Source: Spongilla lacustris
Lineage: Eukaryota; Porifera; Demospongiae; Spongillida; Spongillidae
Assembly: GCA_949361645.1 (NCBI GenBank)
Contig: OX442429.1
Coordinates: forward strand, 5,751,167-5,815,166
DNA: 64,000 nucleotides
Direction: 5' to 3'
Shown here: positions 9,991-22,480 of the stretch, one piece after another
Layout: every line of letters begins with the position of its first letter
Numbering within the stretch: position 1 is the first letter of the stretch
Notes under the pieces: generated by a model
Databases searched by the model: none
Told to the model about the DNA's origin: nothing
The model's input: the letters and a program-made list of their open reading frames with translations, nothing else
Translations under genes and position numbers: made by a program

Positions 9991-11526
9991 TCATTTCGAA
10001 AAATATATGTCTGTCTCAGATGTATAGGCTCTACTCACTAACTCTATCTTGCGTTCCAACTGTTCTTTTGTCTTTTGTAGCTCACTCATGGTGCTGCTGT
10101 TGGGTGAACTGGTTAATATCCGTTGCTGGACTACCACCAGCTGATGCTCGATCAGTTTCGTGTAACTTGGAGCACAAGCGAGCTCTTCAAAATGGGTAAC
10201 TTTAAGCAACAGAACTGTCGAAAGTTCCTTTATTGCTTCTTCTGTGCTCGTAAACTCATTATCCAGCTTCTCTTTCAACAGAACACTGAGTGCTTCGATA
10301 CTTTTGTCTGCCATCTCATACTTCTGTTTCATTGGTTCATCAAAGTATTCAACAGTTTCTTCTTTCTTTTCAAGCATTTGTTGAGTGTTGTAGTGGAACT
10401 CATATGAATGGCCACATTCTGAACACATACCAGTGTCCTTGTCCATGCAGTGACACAATTTGATAATATCTTTATCACACATCGTGACCTTATGGTCGCC
10501 TTGCTTGGGGAGCATACAGGAGAGATGGCAGTTAGAAAAACATCCTTCTGCACCACACAACGTATTGCGATCTTCTGTATAAACAATGACCACTTTTGGT
10601 ACGACGTATGTATTCACGAAGCTTTGGTTGAGCTGTTTCAACTTTACAGCGTCATCTATTTCCTGTTTCTTTTGTCTAATTACATTGCATAGTGCGGTTT
10701 GGTTCTGACAAGCTACCATCAACTCTAGGGTGGTCCTCTCCACCGCCTCTTTCATTAAAAATAGGGTCATAAAATCACAGGTATTCATTGAGTTGAATCT
10801 CATCATGGTTTTTAATATTGCCTCCAAGGTTATACTCGCATCCGTAAATGCTCTTTTCAAATCTTGTGCAACGACATCGCTAGCTATCTGACCTTTCAAT
10901 TTCAGCTTTTCCAACTTGCAATATGGATTTTCTAAGTAGAAAATGTGATCTCGAGGAATTTCTAGTCCTAGAAAGCGAGTTAATTCTCTCAGATCAACGT
11001 TGGATTCAAATTCGTCTTTCGTATTGGTAACCACCACGATCATATTCTGAACTGACATTTTTGGCAGCACAGCCGAAACCTCCGAAACAACGTAGTTGAA
11101 CTGAGGCGTTGCGCGCGCATTGCGTCCGTTGATCACAAAGCAGATGCAGTGCATATAAGAAGTGTCCTTCACCTTATCCACGATGTTCTTGACATTCTTC
11201 TTATCAAGGTCGAGTCCCCGGGTGTCTCCAAAGCCCGGGGTGTCAACGATGCCTATCCTCACATCGTCAAACTGTACTTCGTACAAAGCAGATCCCGTCG
11301 TCTTGCTCTCCATGGTTCGCGCTACTTGATTCTCCAAGTGGATGTGATTGTATTTGCGGAACTGAGTGACGTCCGTATCAAAACCGAGTCTGTGAACAAG
11401 CTGAAAGTTGCACACAAGATTTAGGAAGGATGTTTTGCCAGAACCCGTTTCACCAATCAACAGCATGTGGTGCGGGCGAACTTCACCTCGACTACTGTCC
11501 TCGCGCTTAGAAGCTGTGTTTCCCAT
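9991..11526 (-). CDS. AIG1/GIMAP-like GTPase with Cys-rich region, putatively myristoylated
   Basis: This intact, intronless 511-residue ORF starts at ATG 11526. The G domain shows P-loop GETGSGKT (residues 25-32), DTPG (95-98) and TNTKD (167-171) as the G4 motif, which fits the AIG1-type septin-like GTPase family. The N-terminus MGNTASK fits the N-myristoylation rule (Gly2, Ser6, Lys7), so membrane attachment is likely. A Cys/His-rich stretch at about 324-378 (CGAEGCF, CHLSC, CHC, CSECGH) may bind zinc. The C-terminal 120 residues are charged and helical-looking. Family members in vertebrates act in lymphocyte survival and organelle membranes; the role here is unknown. A possible splice donor (GTGAGT) near residue 492 leaves open an alternative 3' end. 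The G-domain call is firm and the rest is inference. Confidence 0.85.
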   Translation of the reverse strand: MGNTASKREDSSRGEVRPHHMLLIGETGSGKTSFLNLVCNFQLVHRLGFDTDVTQFRKYNHIHLENQVARTMESKTTGSALYEVQFDDVRIGIVDTPGFGDTRGLDLDKKNVKNIVDKVKDTSYMHCICFVINGRNARATPQFNYVVSEVSAVLPKMSVQNMIVVVTNTKDEFESNVDLRELTRFLGLEIPRDHIFYLENPYCKLEKLKLKGQIASDVVAQDLKRAFTDASITLEAILKTMMRFNSMNTCDFMTLFLMKEAVERTTLELMVACQNQTALCNVIRQKKQEIDDAVKLKQLNQSFVNTYVVPKVVIVYTEDRNTLCGAEGCFSNCHLSCMLPKQGDHKVTMCDKDIIKLCHCMDKDTGMCSECGHSYEFHYNTQQMLEKKEETVEYFDEPMKQKYEMADKSIEALSVLLKEKLDNEFTSTEEAIKELSTVLLLKVTHFEELACAPSYTKLIEHQLVVVQQRILTSSPNSSTMSELQKTKEQLERKIELVSRAYTSETDIYFSK

Positions 11527-12093
11527 TCCTGTTTATCTCTACAACTGATACCTTTTAGGCCGACACCGCACCACAAAACGATTATTTAATTGCATTTGTG
11601 GTTGCATTGTATGCCGCGCCAGGCCGTTCTTTGGTAAGTGTACCTGTATGTACATGTACATGTACATGTACAGTGTTTGCACTACTGACGTCACTTTGCT
11701 GCAGCACATGCACACCGCCGGGCGCCGCATCAATTTTTTGGCATTCCTATGGCCATGGGAGGTGGGAACATGTAACATGTAATTATGCACATTCATATCT
11801 TTACCAATCATTCTTTTTTTTTTTAACGCCATCAGCCTTCGTGGGCTCCCAGTCCAAATGCATGTGGGGTGGGGGTGGTCTCTCCCTCTCTCTTGCAATT
11901 AATACAAACCTTTTCGACGAAACCTTGGCAGCCTGATTTGTAACGTATTCCATTCATCAAGGCGTTCTTTCTGCTTTCAGTTTTGATGCTCCACTTCGCG
12001 CGACTGCGATTCTATGCCGCGCCATAAAATATGAATATCATTATGAGCACGGTGGGGGCCCCTCAAAGAGCAGTGGGCCCGCCGCCCCGGTCG

Positions 12094-12126
<33 letters not shown>

Positions 12127-12353
12127 CCCTAAATCCGGTACTGCCTACAAGCAGACTACGCACACGGTACGCTATCAACTACATGCATATTAGCCTCGCT
12201 AGCCCGACATACATCGAACTTCAACTGGACTGGGAACGAAGGACGTACGTTGCAGGCCGGTGTGATGTAATTTATCACCAGCATGCATTCATGCAGTGAT
12301 TTCAATCAGTTATCGTGAGAGGATATGCCTAGGCTCACGGGTGTTTCAATCCA
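11527..12353. other. Upstream region of the AIG1-like gene; poly-C and a possible hAT end
   Basis: The region includes ACATGTACATGTACATGTAC (near 11650) and, at 12097-12125, a run of about 29 C. The C run is followed by GCCCTAAATCCGGTACTG, whose reverse complement begins CAGTACCGGATTTAGGGC and looks like a hAT-type terminal repeat. No matching partner end is seen, so only one end of such an element can be claimed. No gene is visible. Confidence 0.4.
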
Positions 12354-13650
12354 TTGAATTGGTGGACATTCAGACCTACGCCCCGAAATTTTGAAATGGC
12401 AATTATCTCACCTAGCAACGGTTGTAATGATTTGTACCCGTTGGAATTCGCTGTACAGTTACTGAATGGAACACGTGGTGACCTTTTAGACGAAGTATTG
12501 TTGAAGATGAAACTGTGCTCTACTGAACAAGGTGTGTTTGGGCATCAAAAAATGTTACGCTCTGGAGAAGTGTCGTTCAAAAGCGGCCTACTTACGCGGA
12601 GGTAGGTTTTCAAAACTGGTTAGTCCCCAACGTGCGCACTTCCAGTTGAGAAACGACTTTTACAAAGGTATTGTACATAGATCGAGCTTTCTTTTTATGG
12701 TATTTATTTTCTGAGACGCGATTTGCATGCTTCAAAAAGTAACGTGCAAACATTGTCAAGTGTGTGCTGCGCGCATGTATGGAGGGAGTGTAGGCCTACA
12801 TGTACGTGAATACCGGCCCGGTATAAATCCACTATGCTATGAAGCAGCAACGTGTTTTGGCCGGCGTACGTTTTGCTCTCTTTGTGGGTGGTGGCTGAGC
12901 ACGGATTGAGTCAGGAGCAATACTTATCAAGCGCTCTTTGACGATACACCGTACTGTAGATTGTGTTCAGTGCGTTGAAATGCTAATTGAACTGTAGTTG
13001 GTGTTCAGTGCGTTGAATCGCAGGTGAATTGATTCAGCACCTTGTTCACCCAGCATGCCAAATCATAAGTTGTATCTTCTCACCCACTCAACTGTGTGCT
13101 CTTCTAATAGGTGCATTTTGGGTGAGATATTTTCATTGGCCATGGGGAAATTGGTTCTAAAGTAGTTCAGAATGGAAACAATAGCAAAAAATAATCACAT
13201 AGTTAATACCCATCCACAGCTATGACGTCATGTTGCTATATCCTAACTCTCTCCACATTTCTCATCTGTCAGTTACAAAACATTGGTCATGGATGGAGTG
13301 GCATGCTCCAAATGCCCCTTCAAATGTGTCTGCAACCTGCTGAGCATCCATGAGGAGAACAAGATACTGCTGGGCCACATTTTGCATACACCAATCATCA
13401 TTCAGTATGTGCCTCACTTGTTGAAGGTGACAACTCAAAGTTCACCGGCTTTGATGCTTAACTTCAGCCTTGACCTTTTGTAATGCTTACAAGAGTTATT
13501 GGCTGGAATGATGGTGAGTAGTTCATGTAATTATTATTGCTGTACAAATTTACTTACTCTCCCCCCTCCCCCCCCCCCCCCCCCCCCGCCCCACCCCCAG
13601 TTGGAATCTGCAAAACATTTGGGCTCTGGGCTTTCATTCTTTGAATTTTG
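12354..13650. other. Mostly non-coding; one possible short exon
   Basis: A plus-strand open stretch beginning at ATG 12396 (MAIISPSNGCNDLYPLEF) runs 45 codons to a GTGTGT donor-like site at 12533. I cannot connect it to a convincing next exon. The rest is unremarkable apart from a poly-C tract at about 13560-13588. Confidence 0.25.
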
Positions 13651-13975
13651 AATTACAGATGGTACGTTTACCTCAGTACCACATGGAGGAGATGGTGTTG
13701 CAAACATGTGAGAGGTACGCTCCTCTGTTTTACATGAGTTGCATTGAAGCAATACATCACTTAGGAGGGACAAGAAGACATCAGGAGCTGCATTTATGCT
13801 GGCAGCAGTTAAAGGTGAGTTGTCATGGCAACAGGAACATGTTGTTTGCCGACAATGTCATTCTGCACAGACAAGACTTTGGCACGGTAGCTCTACTGGT
13901 CTGTGCAGAATACAAAGGCAGAGTGGACACTTTAGATAGTTGATGGCAGAAACTGATTGTGTAGCAGCTGGCTGG
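13640..13975 (-). pseudogene. RING-finger protein fragment, degenerate
   Basis: On the minus strand 13895-13975 encodes KCPLCLCILHRPVELPC followed by SLVCAE, the first half of a C3HC4-type RING (CxxC...PVxLPC...C). A stop replaces the Cys expected next. In a shifted frame the zinc ligands continue as CSCCHDNSPLT, and then comes VFLSLLSDVLLQCNSC. Several frame changes show it is a relic. Such RING-plus-Cys segments occur in transposon-associated and regulatory proteins, and the parent family cannot be named from this piece. A plus-strand open stretch over the same DNA is its shadow. Confidence 0.5.
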
Positions 13976-14049
13976 ACACTGGTTGAAATCAAAACTGGTG
14001 CAATGTACCCAATATGTGTAAATAATGACTGTAGTGAAGCACTTGACAT

Positions 14050-15713
14050 TTGGCAGTTTGTTTTGTCACTTTTTTTTCTTCGTACTACCTTTCACCAGCA
14101 CCTCAAAATGCTGGCAAACCTAAATGTGATCATGCAATTATAATTTGCTCCTCACTCATTTCACACTTGTCTATAGTATGGGCTTTCCACTTGCAGGGCA
14201 TGACCAAACTTTTAAATGGTATTAGCTTTTTCTGCCTCAAAGCATTTAACACCCTCCCCTTAGCTTACACGGTTTGCAGAACGATTATGGGTGGATCTCG
14301 ATATGATCATTGATACCAAAAGCTAGTTTATTCTCCTTTTTGTAAAATATGGAGTTGTATATGCTTCTTTTTGACATATTTGCCACCACTAACCTCCCAC
14401 CGCACACCCTGCAATGTTTTGTAAGCTAACTGTTATGGAATTCCATCGCAAAGCATATATAAAAACCAAGTTGTTGATAATTATTCATAGATTTCAGCCG
14501 CGATTTTATATGCCCTAGATATCGCGTCTCGAGATATGTCCCAGCTTAAATTGTTTTACAATGCCCGTAGATTCTGTATTTTATCGTCACAACTCACCTG
14601 GAAGTTCGAGAGCCTCACAAATAGCCCACCAAAAGATGCACTCGTAACGAATTAAGGGGCACGTGATTACTAGAAACGTTGCGCCGTATGTTGAAATGCT
14701 GTAAACATGTGAGCAGTTGATTTGGGTTTGTGCTTAGACTAATACTATGCTTGGAATTATCAATAGAGAGGCGTAGTGAAACTGGGTTGTAGCGGAAACA
14801 GGCCTTGAACATGTTAGCCCGTTAATGAGCTACCAAAATCATTTTTACGTAAATGTGCAATTGGACATCTAAATATCCGTAAATGTCCACTCTGAAACAC
14901 CCGTGGGCTTGTTCCGATAGCTGATTAACCAAGTGTCAGGTGACAATTGTATTTAGCAAAACATACGAGACAATGATGTTGGGAGGGAATTCATACAGTC
15001 GTATTTGTCTCAAGTGGATGCAGCGTACTAATTGAACGCAGTTTTACTGTCGGTAATAATTAAGAAATTTCGTGTTCAAGTCAACTATCCCGGCTTGAGC
15101 TGTTCAAGCTCAGCATGCATGCAGCGTGCTTTTTTCAAACAAAATCGTCATCTTCCTACGTCTCTGCAAACATTACTATAAGTGTTACGCTTCTTTGACT
15201 TTGTGCGTGCTGAACGCGTTTTCTAGTACATTTCGCGACTCTGTTTAATACGGACTGTATACCTCCTATTTGTTACCAGTGAATTCGAATCCCAGCACGA
15301 TTATGTTACCACTGAGCCGTTGGTAAGTCATATACATATATGTATGTAGGATAGTTCTTTCCTTCGCAACCTTCTTTCGAGTACGTAACAAGCGGCGTAG
15401 TTGGAGTTAGTTTGGCACTGTACCTTTTCTACGCCTGCACAGATGCTGACGCGCTAAAAGTTGCATATTTTCGATGTGTACAGTGTGCTACGTTCCCCCT
15501 GGCTGTCCTTTTACTAGTCACCGTATTACCTTAGGAGAGGTAAGCCAAGCTAAGGGGAGAAATTCACAGGGAAAAAACGCGTGAAATCATTTTGAAATCA
15601 TAGCGTGATTGAACATTAAAATCACACACAAATCAAGTTTTACTGAATGTTCAGTCACGCAGGATTTTACAGAGGATTTTTAAATCTATTATAAAATCAA
15701 AACTTGATTCGAC
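14050..15713. other. No gene seen
   Basis: Sequence without recognisable coding potential. At 15632-15708 there is a short inverted pair (AATCAAGTTTT and AAAACTTGATT) immediately outside the TIR element at 15714. Confidence 0.45.
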
Positions 15714-17272
15714 GTGTCACAGGAAAATCTGTCGCCCGGAAATTGTGTCGCGGCGACAGTTTTTCCTCAGGAAATTAAGTCGCTCACAATTAACGTAGCG
15801 ACCGTATATTCTAAGGAAATTCTGTCGTCAGGAAATACTGTCGCTCGACATGGATCGGTCCGAATACGACGTACATGCATTACTGCTAGCTTTCTGCTGT
15901 ATAACCAAACTTATATCCTCGAACGAAAGAGACTGTTTTCGAAGAACAGCAAAATAATTTTGTCGTCAGTGAAGTACTTCACGTCGGTTCACGATAACGA
16001 AGGTGGAGTGAAACTTCACGTACTTCGGAATATCTGATGATATGATATAGGTTGTGACAGAAGGTATAAACGTTCTTGAAGGATATCATTGCGCTGAACT
16101 TAATAGTGATCACTTTGAACAAGATAAGACCAAATAGCCGAGGGGTTTTAGGCGTGGAATGGTAGCTGACGTGAAAGGATTCTGCAAATGTGTGATAAGT
16201 GCCAAAGGTATTTAATTTATGTGGTGATGCTATTCTATGCATATATGTATACATGTGCGTAGAATTTTGAAAAGACATCAGCAGAGCTCCACCCAAGTCC
16301 TGCATGTAAGGGCTGAAGAATGGCGCACCATGCATGCGTATAGATGTTGATTTGATTGGTCCTTTACTACAACAGCCCCGAGCCCCTGCCATCAGAGTTG
16401 CTGCATGTGTTTCTGTTATACTGTTTGATGTTGCAAGGTTTTAAGATAACACATCAAGGTCGAGAATTTGCTATTAATGTACCTCTATATTATTAACAGC
16501 AGCAGCATTTACATGTACGTATTTGTTACCTCATGCAGAGTAGTGGTTTGGATGAGTGGTTCAACCAAACACTTCAGCATCAGTTACAGGAAAGGAATTT
16601 GAGACTGATCAATATCTTGATGTTACATATATACATACCTTTTCATTTCGTTTATCTATTCAATCCAAATATACTTTATATGGCAAACATGTTCATTTGT
16701 CCATTGAATTCAGTATGAATTCAAGCCTATATCCAGAATTTTATGACATGAGCAGCTAGCAATCTTGAAATAAAATGATAAGGGCCGGCATGCTGCAGCA
16801 TGCAATAAAGAGAATTGCAGCTGATGGAAACTGCGTATATCTCACTTATTGCAACAGGATCTGAGTCAAGAGTTTCATCAAGAACGGTTCATGCACATAA
16901 ATCTATGAATCCTGCGTGTGTTTTCCTCCTTTGATGAGAGTATATGGAAAAGTATGCATGAAGCGATCTAAGATACCATAGAGTCTGCAGGGTGTTTGGG
17001 CCAAACAATTGCAGCAACTCTCTTTGCTGAATACAACCATTTATGTACACTGATGCTCAATGTTTCGTTCTGATTACAAAGAGGAGGATATAGGTTTGGT
17101 TAAAGCAGAAAGCTAGCAGTAGTGTGCGTCATATTCGGACCGATCCATGTCGAGCGACAGTATTTCCTGACGACAGAATTTCCTTAGGATATACGGTCGC
17201 TACGTTAATTGTGAGTGACATAATTTCCTGAGCCGCGACACAATTTCCGGGCGACAGATTTTCCTGTGACAC
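15714..17272. mobile_element. 1.56-kb element with about 200-bp terminal inverted repeats
   Basis: The left end GTGTCACAGGAAAATCTGTC is repeated inverted at the right end, GACAGATTTTCCTGTGACAC. The match continues for about 200 bases on each side, with an indel and scattered mismatches, to ATATCCTC near 15920 and its complement near 17088. Inside each arm a GGAAA...GTCG motif recurs about every 20 bases, like clustered transposase binding sites. No flanking duplication is clear, and the 1.1-kb core has no recognisable transposase. It is best described as a non-autonomous TIR element of undetermined superfamily. Confidence 0.8.
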
Positions 17273-17381
17273 CGGTCATAGACTAATAGGCACTCACGAG
17301 TCACTTCCGGCGAAACGCGGACCAAATTAGATCAGTTCATTGACCCGTTTCCCTCTACTTTAACAAGTATACATGTATAAA

Positions 17382-17520
17382 AAGGATGGAAACAAGGGTT
17401 GAATGATAAGGAAAAACGAAATATTTAGCCGGCACATGCACATTGTGTTGTGCATGCTGTACTAATAGGACTATTTCGTTTTCCTCTTATCATTCAACCC
17501 TTGTTTCCATGCTTTTTGCA
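17382..17520. repeat. Small fold-back element
   Basis: Arms of about 45 bases (GGAAACAAGGGTTGAATGAT and its inverse ATCATTCAACCCTTGTTTCC) flank a loop of about 45 bases. The GGAAACAAGG core also occurs in the fold-back elements at 27876, 33550 and 42988, so a related family is possible. Confidence 0.75.
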
Positions 17521-20500
17521 CCACTATTGCCTTCAAATCCTATATTCCACCAACTTTCTCATATAGAGATATTTTTATATACTTGTTTCATTAATTGCTT
17601 TTTATTCATAATGGATGCATATACAGTATATGCTCTCAAAAAGTAATGATATAATTAAAATGTATTTATAACATGTTGCAAAAGACATTTTTATAATGAT
17701 CACATATGCTAATCAGTATCTAAACTTGGTATATAGAATATCATTTATATAGTACTAACTGAGCCATGTATGATAAATATTGTTCAGTCACGCAGTCGAT
17801 AAACAATGTTACTACGTTTCAAGAGGGGTATAGTGATGTAATTGCACGCCATAACCACCTTCGTGACACCTTGCAAGTTTTAATATAAAAGTGGTGATAC
17901 CAGCGAAACTTTATCTACAAGTCTGTTTACTTCTAGATATGACAGCAACAGGTGTGTCCATCATCTCTTCCTTCATCTGCAAATTAAAATGATCTGTGTC
18001 AACTCAACTCACTCCATAGACCATGCAGATGATACATTCAACATGCTTAAATGTACTTAACATGCAGGGTCCTTCACAAGCAGCTACAATGCTTGTGCCC
18101 GCCCACCAAAACTGTTTTTTTAGTGACAATGCGTACTGTACATGTAAATGTACATGCATGGACACCTATCAGCAATCACACATATGACCTCTGCTCAATC
18201 ATTTATCCAGATTTTAATCAATTTATTTATTTCCTGAAGTTTAGGTGTGGCTAACTTTAAGGCATTACGTCAACTATGGAATGTTTGCCCCACAACCTGA
18301 ATTTTAGTTGGAACATCGTTCAAAATTATGAACAGCTCAGGGGCTATAAAATTCTGACTTAGACTTCAGATAATGCAGAGTCAGAAATAATTTGCGGTCA
18401 TTGGTCATTTTCTGTGCATTTTACAATGACCGGGTGATTATGGGTGTTGGGAGGAAAATTTGATCATTCATTTTTATTTCCACAGTTAGTTATTGTGCAT
18501 ATGAACTTGGGAGTGAATGCATTTAAAAAAAGTGATCTAATAGTAGGAGAAGTAATGTATAATGGAAAGATGTTACTGCAAATGGTCATGGATGCATGCA
18601 GCAGTTCATTGTTCTAACACATTTTTCGAAGCCTTTAATTCTCCTACTCAGTTTGGTAAGTGAAGTTGTGACCAGGGGGTTGTTATATAATAATATTCTA
18701 CTACATTTCCCCAATTAAAGACTACAAAGTTCTATTTTTGGAACTGAGTAGCCAATTTTTTTTGTTTGCCTTTATTTTGTGCTTTAGTGTTATAAAAGGT
18801 TTTCATTTTATCCAAGCCCGGTATGATCAAAACGTTCAATCCCACACACAGTATGACAAAAGTTAGAATAAATATTAGCGCATTCATTCAATTTGTCCTC
18901 CATAATATGTCATTTCAGTTTAGCAAATGCAGATGTTCATAATAAAGTCATTGTGGTCTTTTATGTTGCCAAACAGTAGTTTTTCATCTCACAAACAGAC
19001 AACTGTGCTTTTATGTATGTCTGATTTGAAGAAGCTGCCGGTAGCTATGTAACTCAGTTGAAATAGTTGTACCATGCAGTCACAAGCAGGGTGGGTTTTA
19101 ATGTATGCACGCATGTACAAAACACTACAGTAGGGATCATCTTGAATTCAGTTAAATGTCAGATAGCTAAACCATTTGGCTTCAAAACACCATCTGCAAT
19201 GAAGTGCTTAAAGGAGGAGTAGAACACTGCACATGTTCAGTTGTGCAATTTAGTTCCCAATATTATGTGGTGGTGTCCTGACTGACATTGGAGACTAGTT
19301 ACTATTAAATATATAAAAAGTCACCTGCTTGTAGTTGGGATCGGTTTAACAGCCCACTTATCTTTTTTGATAGTCTGCAGCATTGATAAGTGCATTATTG
19401 AGGGACATGCTGTTCTAAGAATGGATTATAACTCACTGTGTCAATGGCAGTGGATACCGGATGGGAATTATACGTGTTTTAGGCATTTTGTACCTGAAAG
19501 GAATATTTTAGTTCTTTCGAGCGCTAGCTGTGGGGCGGACATGCCAATACCGGTATTATATTATTAGAGAAATAGTGCACCTCTATGTATAATGTTAATT
19601 AGTATTAATAAATGGGAAAAACCTGGCCGGAAAACGTTGGCAAAGTAACTGATAGTGTATAAATCGCTATTTAACGTTTCTAATAACTGGTTTTCAAGTT
19701 GCTATGAACCTGAAACATCGATTGGACATTTTTTCATAGTCGAAATAATTGATTTTGATTTATGAAAAAGGTTACACACACTACCCGCCATTGACAATAT
19801 CTGTTTTGCTGGCACTGTCAGAAGGCATAGGTATTTTGGTGTGAACAGCAGGTGGAGCAAGTGCATCTGTCGCGGCCGCCATCATGCCTCAGTTTTGGTG
19901 TGTATACCACTGATGATCGTGATATGGTTTACATGCCTAAAGCATGACATCATATTAAGCACATCAGTGTACCTGTAATCCATGAATATAACCTGTGTTG
20001 TGTGTGGACCAGTTATATGGCTGCACTTGTTACACTAGTTGATTGCCACCTGCACTCTCAACATTGCCCTATGGCACAAATTGTGGATGGATCTCCTCAT
20101 GCATGGTCTGATCTGTTGGGATACTGATGCAAAATTATAATCAGTGCCGTAGGTGCTGCACTGGAGTACTAGCTCGCGAGTATCGCACAAAATTAAAATT
20201 TAATAACCTACATAGATTATAATAATACATCGAGGTAATTGTCACCTTTGACAAGCACCCAGAATTGAGTACATGTATTTAAATGGCTCCTTTACAAAAC
20301 CGGCATGACACCTTTTCACGGGGCAAAAAAAAGGTGCTCGTCTGTCTAGCAGCAGTAATGTGCATACGTTAGCAAGGTAAACTTAATCAGCAGTGCATGT
20401 GGGTGGAGAGATGAATACACAAACAATGAATATAAAACGGACCTGGACACACAGTCAAAGCATACATATATAGCTATAGATAGGTACTTGGAAATCATTG

Positions 20501-21655
20501 CACGTAACGTTAAATCTGCGTACCCAAAAATTACGTCAAAAATTGTGACTGGTTTTTGGGAAGGTTACGAGAGATAGGTCTTTTTGAAAATGTTGTTCTC
20601 GATAGTTTAAGGATGATAAAACTTCAAATTTGCTCCAATCGTAGAGGTTTGTACGCTCTTTCACAAAGTGTTATGTATATAACCATGCGCAATACGAATG
20701 TTAAGGTGTACTGCTTTCTAATTAGAGTATACAATAAACGTTGCCATATTTTTTCTTCCCATGATTGTACCTTCTTGAAAACGTCAAAAAAGGTTGTAGA
20801 CATGCCATTGCTATGTACCATGAAACTTTCAGGACGATCTAACGATGCGCAAAGGTCCGTTTCCAGCACGCCATTGAATGTGTAACAACTATGGTATTAC
20901 ATGTCACATTAAGCTAGAATTTGGTTTTCTTAGTGTGTAACCAATCCTCTGTTAGAAGATGTGGTTGCTTTATTTAAAACACTGTTTTGTGTGAAATTAT
21001 TTAATCTATTCTACCTTCCGGTAATATAATCATGCCTGTTTTTGATGACATTTTATCCGTACCACCTTTTAAACAACTTGCATCGTTTCATTGATCTATT
21101 GGTGTAATAATATGCAATTTTCAGAATTTTTGGACTGTGCTCAATATTTTATTGTTTGCTGGAGGTTACGTTAGTGAATAGCGGGACATCATTGCGTGTG
21201 CATGCCAACGTAATGGTGTTAAGTACTAGCGTCTAGTTGGGAATACATCGCAGATGCTGATTTTGCTAGACTTCTAACATCAGTAGCTTTATGAATTATG
21301 ATTAGTCATGATATATTCAATTCCTTTTCCTATCTCTTGAACTTAGATGCAATGTTCATCCTCTAGATAGTATATCAACTGATATCAGAGGTGCGTTTAA
21401 AAAATATGATAAAGAACACAACATAGAAAGCAGCACATTTGGTAGTGATTGTAGGGTTGGTAACTTAATATATGGTCTATACAAAGATGCGATATAAGCA
21501 AGGCAAGGGTGATCCTGCAGGATTCAAGCATTTTCTTCACCAAGAAAATATAAAGCCTGGTGTGATTGTGCGATATGTATAGGCAATAGATTTCATATTC
21601 TGTTGGAATATTTTTCTAATTGAAAGATAAATTATTATATTACCTGCAAAATACT
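17521..21655. other. Long stretch without recognisable genes
   Basis: About 4.1 kb of AT-rich sequence. I inspected both strands for conserved motifs and splice-bounded open stretches and found none that I can defend. Small open frames at 19367-19567 and 20556-20885 lack any family motif. Confidence 0.45.
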
Positions 21656-21656
21656 G

Positions 21657-22480
21657 ATGTGCCTCAATAATACCACTCTGAGAACATCTCTTGTAAAGGA
21701 CTTACAATATAATGGCATACTTATTCAGCTTAGAGTACTTGGATTAATTGGAAAGGTAATAACAGGACCTTGGATGAAGATATTTTATTGCAATAATGAA
21801 GGTAAAAGTAATTTAGAAGTTGTTTCCAGCCTTAAGGAAAGTGTCAATAGATTGCAATACCTTGTAAATATTTTTAACCACATCTGAGGATTTGTTTGCA
21901 GAGAAACTGAATGAGAATGATGAAACTCTGAAGTGCTTGCAGAGTGAGATTCCACCTCTTGAAAAGGAGCAATTCAACATCTTAATGACTATGGCATTAC
22001 AATGTGTTCTTGATGTTCTGCAAAGACAAACTGGTGCATTATCAAACCCTTCTCAAGAAATCTATCCAGAAGTCAAGGTGCTCCAATCCACAACATGCAT
22101 TCAGAGTAAACCCTTGCTCTAACTGACCATCAAATACGACGTGCGAGAAATGCAACCATTGGTTTTGTTGACAGCAAAGTAAAATCTAAAAGAAACAGAA
22201 CTCTACAGTGGTTAGAAGAAAAGGATAAACATAGTCAAGAAAAACTGGTCTCATTTGCGATAGGAAGAGCTAGATATGCTCGACAGCAGCAGAAAGCTAC
22301 AGTAATGATAATCTAAGGTTAGAAATAGAACATGCAAGGCTTATGCATAAGTAACAGAAGCGTGATAAAACATCATAGCCTGAAAAGAACTTTAGAGATG
22401 TAATGTTTAAAAAATGTAATGTAAATGAAACTTTTCTTGACCTTGAGCCTGGGATAGCAGAAGTAGTGAACATTAGATAA
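21657..22480 (+). pseudogene. Decayed coding region of an unrecognised, probably transposon-derived protein
   Basis: Successive frames give plausible protein: GLIGKVITGPWMKIFYCNNE then SSLKESVNRLQYLVNIF (21657-21887), PPLEKEQFNILMTMALQC (21892-22122), and NATIGFVDSKVKSK with LQWLEEKDKHSQEK (about 22150-22300). Stops and frame changes separate them. The composition and order resemble large uncharacterised proteins I associate with mobile DNA in cnidarian and sponge genomes, but I cannot name a domain. It is a pseudogene by its breaks. Confidence 0.45.

Noticed and set aside
12097..12148. Possible hAT terminus next to poly-C
   Set aside because: Only one end is visible and no duplication can be tested; kept as a remark in the regional note, not as an element.
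13641..13943. Plus-strand exon with good-looking splice sites (13659-13814)
   Set aside because: The opposite strand carries the RING relic with recognisable zinc ligands, so the plus-strand frame is most likely its shadow; no neighbouring exon joins in phase.
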